Assembly: GCF_946220915.1 (NCBI RefSeq)
Contig: NZ_CAMIHH010000046.1
Span: 1 to 23,540, forward strand
Length of the DNA stretch: 23,540 bases
Direction of reading: 5' to 3'
From: an uncultured Flavobacterium sp.
Lineage (GTDB): Bacteria; Bacteroidota; Bacteroidia; Flavobacteriales; Flavobacteriaceae
Shown here piece after piece: positions 7,269-12,914 of the stretch (position 1 is the stretch's first letter; every line of letters starts with the position of its first letter). The notes beneath the pieces were generated by a model. That model saw only the letters and a program-made list of their open reading frames with translations, had not been told where the DNA came from and searched no databases. The position numbers were made by a program, and so were the translations under genes.

Positions 7269-8048
7269 TAACTTTTCATATACTTTATCAGGCAGCGCCC
7301 TTTTGAGCACTATCGAAAACTTTTGCATGAATGCACCTACCTTGTAATGTACGTTTGGGTTGGGTGTTTTTATGATGGCGTATACTGCCACTGCCATTTG
7401 CTGTGGGTCGCTTCCGGCATCTACATGGGTATTCATTTCGCCAAGGGTATTGCCGTATACGGTTTCGTAGGGAGAACCTTTAATAACGGGAGCGTGGTAC
7501 CTGCCTGCAGCAATGTTGGTGGCAAAATCGCCCGGTGCCACAGTGGTGATGGTTATTCCAAAACCTTTTACTTCCATGCGCAGCGCCTCGCTGATAAGCT
7601 CCAGCGCGCCTTTGGACGCTGAATATACACTGCGGTAAGGCAGTCCCATGTAACCGGCAATGGAAGTAACATTTATTATCAATCCGCTTTTTTGGGTGCG
7701 CATGTGTGGCAGCACGGCTTTCATTACTTCGATGGGGCCAAACAGGTTGGTTTCAAAGTTATTCCTGATCTCCTGGGCCGGAATTTCTTCCAACGGGCCG
7801 GTTATGCCTACACCTGCATTGTTTACGAGCACATCAATCGTTCCTGTTTTAGCAATCACGTGGGCGACAGCTGTCCTGATGCTTTCGGCACTGCGTACAT
7901 CGAGCGCTACGAGTGGGAACCTGGAGCCGCTTACATTATCCGGGTTACGGCTGGTGCCAAAAACGTTATAACCCTTGTCGTGAAGGAATTCGCCAATGGC
8001 CTTGCCTATGCCGGATGATGCGCCTGTGATGAAAATTGTTTTGCTCAT
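7245..8048 (-). CDS. Short-chain dehydrogenase/reductase
   Basis: A 267-aa classical SDR oxidoreductase using NAD(P)(H). The Rossmann glycine motif TGASSGIG is at 8-15, NNAG at 76-79, the catalytic serine is Ser129 in VTSIAG, and the catalytic pair Tyr142/Lys146 is in YSASKGA. SRNPD after the second strand, with an Arg, leans toward NADP preference. The C-terminal part after about residue 190 includes the substrate-binding lid; nothing there names a substrate. No signal peptide, so it is cytoplasmic. It is upstream of the transaldolase on the same strand, but no metabolic link is evident. A weak -7 box (TACATTCG on the minus strand, 8067-8074) precedes the ATG. The family is certain; the reaction is unknown. 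Confidence 0.9.
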   Translation of the reverse strand: MSKTIFITGASSGIGKAIGEFLHDKGYNVFGTSRNPDNVSGSRFPLVALDVRSAESIRTAVAHVIAKTGTIDVLVNNAGVGITGPLEEIPAQEIRNNFETNLFGPIEVMKAVLPHMRTQKSGLIINVTSIAGYMGLPYRSVYSASKGALELISEALRMEVKGFGITITTVAPGDFATNIAAGRYHAPVIKGSPYETVYGNTLGEMNTHVDAGSDPQQMAVAVYAIIKTPNPNVHYKVGAFMQKFSIVLKRALPDKVYEKLLMKHYKL

Positions 8049-8080
8049 GGTTTGCGGTTTTGATTGCGAATGTACTATTT

Positions 8081-8115
8081 AGCCACGAATTTTACGAATT
8101 ACACCAATTTTGGTG
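8081..8115. repeat. CACGAATT-type intergenic repeat remnant
   Basis: The stretch contains AGCCACGAATT, then ACGAATT, then CACCAATT at spacings of about ten bases, ending in a short hairpin (CACCAA, TT, TTGGTG). Repeats of the GCCACGAATT/CACGAATT kind are common between genes in Bacteroidota. Here the copies are degenerate. Confidence 0.3.
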
Positions 8116-8129
8116 AAATGGCTATAAAC

Positions 8130-8150
8130 AAAAAAATCCCCTTACGGAGA
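8130..8150 (-). terminator. Intrinsic terminator downstream of ffs
   Basis: On the minus strand TCTCC (8150-8146), loop GTAA, GGGGA (8141-8137) are followed by seven T (8136-8130). Two further T-runs lie at 8170-8155 directly after the SRP RNA stem. Either could end ffs transcription. Confidence 0.5.
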
Positions 8151-8172
8151 CTATCTGAAAAAAAGAAAAAAT

Positions 8173-8267
8173 GGCAAGCGACCTACATCGCACCGCTACA
8201 ACCACATACCTTTGCTGTGTTCCCACCCTGGAGGAGTCTGCAGGAGCTGGTCGTGTAGGACTTGCCG
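8173..8267 (-). ncRNA. ffs: Signal recognition particle RNA, small bacterial type (4.5S)
   Basis: Read on the minus strand, this roughly 95-base RNA folds as one long hairpin: GGCAAG (8266-8261) pairs with CTTGCC (8178-8173) and CCTACA pairs with TGTAGG. At the tip are all signature SRP domain IV elements: GGAA tetraloop closed by GTG/CAC, flanked by the CAGG and AGCA strands of the symmetric internal loop that binds Ffh. The RNA scaffolds Ffh and FtsY for co-translational membrane insertion. A canonical promoter (TTG, 19 bases, TATATTTG) places the start at about 8266-8267, matching the structural 5' end, and T-runs follow the 3' end. It lies in the 307-base gap between the SDR gene and the glutaminyl cyclase gene and is divergent from the latter. 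Ends are accurate to a few bases. Confidence 0.92.
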
Positions 8268-8270
8268 CTG

Positions 8271-8300
8271 CAAATATACGATCTTTTTATATTTTTGCAA
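8271..8300 (-). promoter_or_regulatory. Promoter of ffs
   Basis: Minus strand: TTG at 8300-8298, 19-base spacer, TATATTTG at 8278-8271. This is an ideal Bacteroidota housekeeping promoter, and its predicted start is four to five bases downstream, at the first base of the SRP RNA stem. Confidence 0.75.
8290..8297 (+). promoter_or_regulatory. Possible -7 box of the glutaminyl cyclase gene
   Basis: TATTTTTG on the plus strand is a full TAnnTTTG match and lies inside the spacer of the divergent ffs promoter. No -33 element is at a good distance. A second candidate, TATATTGG at 8329-8336, matches 7 of 8. Confidence 0.35.
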
Positions 8301-8355
8301 GCCAAAGCCACCTTAATAAAATTCATTGTATATTGGCATCATTATTTAACCGACC

Positions 8356-9390
8356 ATGAAAAAATATAACTTATTAGCAGTCATTTTGTTGGGAGCGATC
8401 ATTGTATCATGCGAAAATGAAAAAAAAATTACCATAGATGTTTCAGGCCTCAAACAGCAATATACGGGAAATGAAACCATACCCCTTGCCATAGTGAACG
8501 GAGAGAATGCCCCGGTCGATTCGGTTGCCTATTTTGCAAACGACAAGCGCATTGGCGGCGGCAAGGGCGATGCAACATTCAACTTTAACCTGAATGGCCA
8601 GAAATTCGGGTACTATGAACTAAAATCAGTTGCTTATTCCGAAGGCGATGAGGTTAAAGATTCTACCCGTGTTGAAGTAGTTTCTGCAATAAAGACGGCT
8701 TTGGTAAACTATGAGATCGTGAACACCTATCCGCACGATGTAAACGCCTATACGCAGGGACTTGAATTTTACAGGGATACGCTGTTTGAAGGCACAGGGC
8801 AGTATGCCAAATCGAGCCTGCGCAAAACCAACCACAAAACCGGTGAGGTATACAAGCGCATCAACCTGGAAGGGCGATACTTTGGCGAGGGCGTTACGGT
8901 TTTCAACGATAAGGTATACCAGCTTACCTGGAAGGAGAACACAGGGTTTATATACAATCCCGATACTTTTGAAAAAGAAAAGGATTTTACGTACTTTAAA
9001 GAAGTTCAGGGATGGGGGCTTACCCACGATGACAAATACCTGTACATGAGCGACGGCTCGGAAAAGATATACAAGCTGGATCCGGCAACAATGAAAGAAG
9101 TGGATTACATCAACATTTATACCGGCGGCACCAAAGTTAAATCGGTTAACGAGCTGGAATGGATTGATGGAAAGATCTATGCCAATGTATACCAGGAAAA
9201 TGCCATTGCCATCATCGATCCTGCCACGGGTGCAGTTGAAGCGGTAATGGACATGACGGGCCTTGACAAAAGCGTAACCAACCCCGGAAAAGACGTACTG
9301 AACGGCATTGCCTACAACCCAAAAACCGGGACCATATTTGTAACCGGAAAGAACTGGGACAAAATGTTTGAGATAAAAATTAAGAAATAG
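8356..9390 (+). CDS. Glutaminyl-peptide cyclotransferase (plant-type fold), lipoprotein
   Basis: A 344-aa lipoprotein. The first 19 residues are a lipoprotein signal with lipid-modified Cys19 (IIVSC), so the protein is membrane-anchored, in the periplasm or outer membrane. Residues about 25-110 are a beta-rich domain of Ig-like appearance. Residues about 118-344 match the glutamine cyclotransferase family, a five-bladed propeller that converts N-terminal glutamine to pyroglutamate: NTYPHDVNAYTQGLEF at 123-138, FEGTGQYAKSSLRK, then blade-like repeats including VNELEWIDGKIYANVY and LNGIAYNPKTGTIFVTGKNW near the end. The gene is monocistronic, with a strong terminator 52 bases after the stop. 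In Bacteroidota such enzymes are thought to act on secreted proteins bearing N-terminal Gln; that role is inferred here. Confidence 0.88.
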   Translation: MKKYNLLAVILLGAIIVSCENEKKITIDVSGLKQQYTGNETIPLAIVNGENAPVDSVAYFANDKRIGGGKGDATFNFNLNGQKFGYYELKSVAYSEGDEVKDSTRVEVVSAIKTALVNYEIVNTYPHDVNAYTQGLEFYRDTLFEGTGQYAKSSLRKTNHKTGEVYKRINLEGRYFGEGVTVFNDKVYQLTWKENTGFIYNPDTFEKEKDFTYFKEVQGWGLTHDDKYLYMSDGSEKIYKLDPATMKEVDYINIYTGGTKVKSVNELEWIDGKIYANVYQENAIAIIDPATGAVEAVMDMTGLDKSVTNPGKDVLNGIAYNPKTGTIFVTGKNWDKMFEIKIKK

Positions 9391-9441
9391 TTGATGCGTT
9401 AATCTGGTTATTTATTGATTTGACCCATCATACTGAACAGG

Positions 9442-9467
9442 AAGCCGCCTTCGGGTGGCTTTTTTTA
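9442..9467 (+). terminator. Intrinsic terminator after glutaminyl cyclase gene
   Basis: AGCCGCC (9443-9449), UUCG tetraloop (9450-9453) and GGTGGCT (9454-9460; one G-U pair) are followed by a run of seven T. Strong Rho-independent form. Confidence 0.88.
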
Positions 9468-9480
9468 TTATCTTAGTTTT

Positions 9481-9864
9481 ATGAAGCACCTCATCCTCAA
9501 ACTCATCCTTCCGCTAACACTTTTCTCATTTGTCTTAATTACCAAATGGGCATACGTACTACCCGAAGATGCGCCTGCGGATATGCTGTTCGGCTTTCCG
9601 CTCCCTTATCGCTGCTCCGGCTGGCATACGTCCCTCTCAACACAATTCTTCATCGCCGAAATGGTGTTCGACTTACTGGTATATTTCGTGTTCTGGCTCT
9701 TCCTGATCTCTTTTATAAACCGCCTTGTATCGCTAAAGCCAGGCAGGGCAATCGTAGTTGCAACCTGGCTTATTGCAGTCCTGTCGCTGTGCCTGCCCCT
9801 CATCATGCCGCCAAACCCGACAATGTATTTAAAACCAGAAGGGATTTTAAATACCGCGAAATAG
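9481..9864 (+). CDS. Small integral membrane protein, C-terminus displaced by a frameshift
   Basis: The open frame gives 127 aa with about three membrane segments: residues 4-26, 55-82 and 91-113. No signal peptide is cleaved, and I do not recognise a named family. The last residues before the stop (GILNTAK) look out of place. In the -1 frame, starting near 9840 and running to a stop at 9942-9944, lies a polar tail, DFKYREIDTGVHFMW and onward, of natural protein composition. Joining the two frames near 9830-9848 (next to AAAA and GGG runs) would give about 154 aa. I infer that one base is missing here, either a sequence error or a real mutation. Function unknown. It is convergent with the fasciclin gene. 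Confidence 0.6.
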   Translation: MKHLILKLILPLTLFSFVLITKWAYVLPEDAPADMLFGFPLPYRCSGWHTSLSTQFFIAEMVFDLLVYFVFWLFLISFINRLVSLKPGRAIVVATWLIAVLSLCLPLIMPPNPTMYLKPEGILNTAK

Positions 9865-9953
9865 ATACCGGCGTGCATTTTATGTGGGACAGCGAATCGA
9901 ACCCTGATCATGAACAGTATTTTCCTGAAGAAAAAAGGGATTAGCCAACTAAC

Positions 9954-9980
9954 AAAAAGCCTCCACTTTCGTGAAGGCTT
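9954..9980 (-). terminator. Intrinsic terminator of the fasciclin gene
   Basis: Minus strand: AAGCCTTCAC (9980-9971), loop GAAA (9970-9967), GTGGAGGCTT (9966-9957, one mismatch), then a run of T down to 9954. It sits 21 bases after the fasciclin stop codon. Confidence 0.75.
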
Positions 9981-10000
9981 CAACCAACAAATCACACAAA

Positions 10001-10510
10001 TTATTTATGCATCAACACGGTATCGATAACGTGTATTACCCCGTTTGACTGGGTTACATCTGCTATTATAACTTTGGCCTTGCCACCTTCTTCATCTTTT
10101 ACCCATACATCTTTTCCATACATCATCAGCCACAGCTTCCCTCCTTGCACTGTGGTAACCTCTGCGGTTCCGTTGCCTTTTTTAATGGCTGACATAACAT
10201 CGGCGGCGCTCCAGTTTCCGCTTACTACGTGATAGGTAAGCACTCCCTGCAGCATTTTTTTGTTTTCCGGTTTTAGCAGGTTATCCACGGTTCCTTTCGG
10301 TAGCTTGTCAAAAGCAGCGTTGGTAGGTGCAAATACGGTAAAGGGCCCTTTGCCCTGCAATGTTTCTACAAGGCCCGCAGCTTTTACCGCTGCTACAAGC
10401 GTAGTGTGGTCTTTAGAGTTCATTGCGTTTTCAACAATGTTCTTTGTAGGGTACATCGCTGCCCCGCCAACCATTTTTGTTTTTTGTGCAAATGATACAG
10501 TGCCGGTCAT
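10001..10510 (-). CDS. Secreted fasciclin (FAS1) domain protein, signal peptide frameshifted
   Basis: A single FAS1 domain protein, 169 aa from the in-frame ATG at 10510. The FAS1 hallmarks are clear: GPFTVFAPTNAAFDKLP (H1 region) and VIHVIDTVLMH at the C-terminus (H2 region), with YHVV between. FAS1 domains act in extracellular adhesion or ligand binding. The visible start gives only MTGTVSFAQ before the mature protein, too short for secretion. Upstream, the same frame reads NFKNFPAAIVAFTL without a start, while an ATG at 10557-10555 lies one base out of frame. One extra A in the run at 10551-10554 would give MKNFKNFPAAIVAFTL, a complete signal peptide cleaved after SFA. I infer that the true gene spans 10001-10557 with a one-base deletion. 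A good terminator follows the stop. Confidence 0.85.
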   Translation of the reverse strand: MTGTVSFAQKTKMVGGAAMYPTKNIVENAMNSKDHTTLVAAVKAAGLVETLQGKGPFTVFAPTNAAFDKLPKGTVDNLLKPENKKMLQGVLTYHVVSGNWSAADVMSAIKKGNGTAEVTTVQGGKLWLMMYGKDVWVKDEEGGKAKVIIADVTQSNGVIHVIDTVLMHK

Positions 10511-10618
10511 CAATGTAAATGCAACGATAGCTGCCGGAAAATTTTTGAAATTTTCATAATTGGTTTATTAATGTTATAATCTCAATTACGCCAACAGTTT
10601 AAATGTAGTTTTAGAGCG

Positions 10619-10640
10619 TAATGTTTTTGGCTTAACATTA
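10619..10640. repeat. Inverted repeat TAATGTT/AACATTA
   Basis: TAATGTT at 10619-10625 and AACATTA at 10634-10640 with an 8-base spacer. A third copy, TAATGTTA, lies at 10569-10576, just upstream of the fasciclin start. Possible protein-binding sites in the divergent control region. Confidence 0.3.
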
Positions 10641-10669
10641 ACTTTTGGCCACGTATTGCCATACCCGTA

Positions 10670-10700
10670 AAATTACCTGTTTTTGTAAAACAGGTAATTT
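10670..10700. repeat. Perfect 14-bp inverted repeat between divergent genes
   Basis: AAATTACCTGTTTT (10670-10683), loop TGT, AAAACAGGTAATTT (10687-10700). The stem is perfect. It lies between the fasciclin gene (minus) and the small unknown gene (plus). No T-run follows on either strand beyond the stem itself, so an operator or an RNA attenuator is as likely as a terminator. Confidence 0.6.
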
Positions 10701-10765
10701 CCGTATGTGCCGTACCGGCAGAAATTCCATTCTTTGTATTGCTCAAAAAAATCATTTATTTACCA

Positions 10766-11047
10766 ATGGCTAATTTTTCCAGATCACAGTTAAAGTATGC
10801 TTACTACACATGGAACAAAAGCGAAGGCGAATGCACTACCGTTGAAGGTTTTCCGGAAAACCTGCCCCTTAACAGGATTGAGGGCTACGAGGTGCTTTCG
10901 TTCATCAACCGTTACATGGCAACCCACAATTATTCGTTAACCTCTACATTTGAGATGATCGAGGAAGCCATCGTGACGCGCGTACCGCTGGACCGCCGCA
11001 GCCACAAAAACATCAAGGAATGGCTGGAGGCAAGCTACACGTTTTAG
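10766..11047 (+). CDS. Small protein of unknown function
   Basis: A 93-aa protein from the ATG at 10766. A TTG at 10739 could extend it by nine residues, but that extension looks non-coding. No signal peptide or membrane segment. Composition is that of a folded, mostly helical cytoplasmic protein: FSRSQLKYAYYTWNKSEGE at the start, then a segment with GYEVLSFINRYMATH, and a basic stretch VPLDRRSHKNIKEWLEASYTF at the end. I do not recognise the family. The good codon pattern and a strong terminator 15 bases after the stop support a real gene. It is divergent from the fasciclin gene, with a perfect inverted repeat in between. Confidence 0.7.
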   Translation: MANFSRSQLKYAYYTWNKSEGECTTVEGFPENLPLNRIEGYEVLSFINRYMATHNYSLTSTFEMIEEAIVTRVPLDRRSHKNIKEWLEASYTF

Positions 11048-11062
11048 CAGGCTTACATTGCG

Positions 11063-11102
11063 AAGCCGCCCGATGCTGTTCCGGGCGGCTTTGATTATTT
11101 TT
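11063..11102 (+). terminator. Intrinsic terminator after the small unknown gene
   Basis: AAGCCGCCCG (11063-11072), 9-base loop, CGGGCGGCTT (11082-11091), then a T-rich tail (TGATTATTTTTA). Perfect 10-bp GC-rich stem. Confidence 0.82.
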
Positions 11103-11169
11103 AAGGCCTTTCCTGATGAAGTAAGCATTGCAAAAAATGAAAACTGTAACTGAGACTGAAAACTCAGGC

Positions 11170-12768
11170 CTACCCTACGTACATATCCATCCGTAGCCTT
11201 GTTTCCTCAAGGTCGAGCTCCTTTTCAATCTTTCTAAGCACTTCCTCACTGGCTCCGCCTTTCCTGTGCAGGTGGTCTATTTTTTGGCGCTCAATGTCAA
11301 TGAGGTCTATTTGGAGCTGGGTAAAATCATTGAAAATGTTTACCGGCAGCGCTTCTCCCTTGCCAAAAAAATTAGCCGGAAGCTCTGTTTTTTGCAGCCG
11401 GTTGAATTTTACCTCATACTTGCTTTTAATGTTATGCAACAGCTCATCCTGTAGCAGCGAGAGGTTTTCCTCGATATGTGCAATGGTTTGCGACACCACC
11501 AGGTTGCGCACCTCATACTCTTCGGCGTAGGCAGAATACGGCTGCAGCTTCATTCTCTTTATGGCAAGAGGCAGCGTGAGCCCCAATAATACAAGCGTGG
11601 AAACGATAACGCAGAAGGTAAGGAAAATGATAAGGCTGCGGTGCGGAAACGGAGAGCCGTCGGGCATTGCGAGCGGAATTGCCATCGCAGCTGCCATAGA
11701 TACCACGCCCCGCATGCCTGCCCAGCCAAAAACGACCAGGTTGCGCGCATCGAAGGGTTCTGTTTCGCGTATCTTTTTACTGAACACGCGCGGCAGCATG
11801 GCAGCCGGGATTACCCATATAAATCGTATAAGTATAACTACAGCGCTTACCGCAGCGCCCCACATCAGCAGTTCTCCTGTAGAGTAACCGTCAATGCCAT
11901 TCATGATCTCGCGCAATTGCAGGCCTATAAGAATGAAGACCAAACCGTTGAGGATGTAGGCTACCACGTCCCATACGGCTACGGCCATTATGCGGCTTTG
12001 GTGGGTAAATATCTGCCCGGCGCGAAACGACAGGTAAAGCCCCGTGGTTACCACTGCAAGTACCCCCGAAAAATGGAAATGTTCGGCCAGGAGGTATGAA
12101 GCAAACGGCGTAAGAAAGGTAAGCGTGGTTTCTACTATCGGGTCGCACACAAATTTTTTATGGATGAGGTACATGATGTAGCCCAGCCCCAGCCCTATGG
12201 CAATGCCCGCAACAACCATCAGGAAAAAGTTACCGCTGGCTTCCCACATTACAAAATTGCCTGCGGTTATGGCCGTAAGCGCATATTTATAGGCTACCAG
12301 GCCGCTGGCATCATTTACCAGGCTTTCGCCTTCCAGTATTGTAATTATGCGCGGGTGCAGCCCCAGGCCTTTGGTTACCGATGTGGCAGCAACGGCATCG
12401 GGCGGAGATACAATGGCCCCGATAAGAAAGGCCAGCGGCCAGCTGAGCCCTACAAGCTCATGCGCAACAACCGCAACAGCCAGCGTTGTAAACAGCACCA
12501 GCCCTATGGCTGCAAGCGATATGGGGCGGATGGCTTTTTTAAAATCGTGCCAGCTGGTATTCCACGCGGCATGGTACAGCAGCGGCGGCAGGAATATGAG
12601 GAAAACCACATCGGGGCTAAGCGCGATGACAGGCAGCCCCGGTATCACGCTGATGATAATGCCGCACACTACCAGCACTATGGGGAATGGGAATTTATAC
12701 TTGTTGCTCAGTATGCCGAGAAACACGATCCCGAAGAGCATCATGATGATGATTGTAATGTTTTCCAT
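11170..12768 (-). CDS. Na+/H+ antiporter, CPA1 (NhaP) family
   Basis: A 532-aa inner-membrane cation/proton antiporter exporting Na+ (or K+) in exchange for protons, for pH and salt homeostasis. About twelve hydrophobic segments fill residues 3-405. Family motifs: SPPDAVAA at 121-128; EGESLVNDASGLV at 146-158, whose Asn152-Asp153 pair is the electroneutral CPA1 ion-binding site; and WAGMRGVVSMAAAMAIPLA near 350. Residues about 415-532 form a hydrophilic, charged helical tail predicted to lie in the cytoplasm and probably regulatory. Length fits the longer NhaP/YjcE-like proteins. It is divergent from the first PAS kinase, with 146 bases between the two starts. Ion preference cannot be read from the sequence. 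Confidence 0.9.
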   Translation of the reverse strand: MENITIIIMMLFGIVFLGILSNKYKFPFPIVLVVCGIIISVIPGLPVIALSPDVVFLIFLPPLLYHAAWNTSWHDFKKAIRPISLAAIGLVLFTTLAVAVVAHELVGLSWPLAFLIGAIVSPPDAVAATSVTKGLGLHPRIITILEGESLVNDASGLVAYKYALTAITAGNFVMWEASGNFFLMVVAGIAIGLGLGYIMYLIHKKFVCDPIVETTLTFLTPFASYLLAEHFHFSGVLAVVTTGLYLSFRAGQIFTHQSRIMAVAVWDVVAYILNGLVFILIGLQLREIMNGIDGYSTGELLMWGAAVSAVVILIRFIWVIPAAMLPRVFSKKIRETEPFDARNLVVFGWAGMRGVVSMAAAMAIPLAMPDGSPFPHRSLIIFLTFCVIVSTLVLLGLTLPLAIKRMKLQPYSAYAEEYEVRNLVVSQTIAHIEENLSLLQDELLHNIKSKYEVKFNRLQKTELPANFFGKGEALPVNIFNDFTQLQIDLIDIERQKIDHLHRKGGASEEVLRKIEKELDLEETRLRMDMYVG

Positions 12769-12914
12769 AGGGCGAAAATTACGAATTTTCCCAACAAAAA
12801 ATAACGTGTGCCGAACTACTGCCGATTTTCTTAGAAAATCATTAGAAAAAGCATCCTAATTCATTACCTTAGTAGCTTATTACTTTACTATTAAATATCG
12901 CATCCTGGCATTGC

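Noticed and set aside
8064..8258. Short plus-strand open frame between the SDR and glutaminyl cyclase genes
   Set aside because: It runs through the SRP RNA and its terminators on the opposite strand and has no protein-like features.
12160..12804. Open frame antisense to the Na+/H+ antiporter
   Set aside because: Unusually rich in Tyr, Gln and His with no family features; it is the shadow of a membrane protein gene.
12824..12840. Small hairpin GATTTTC/GAAAATC between the antiporter and kinase starts
   Set aside because: Only 7 bp in an AT-rich region; too weak to call an operator.
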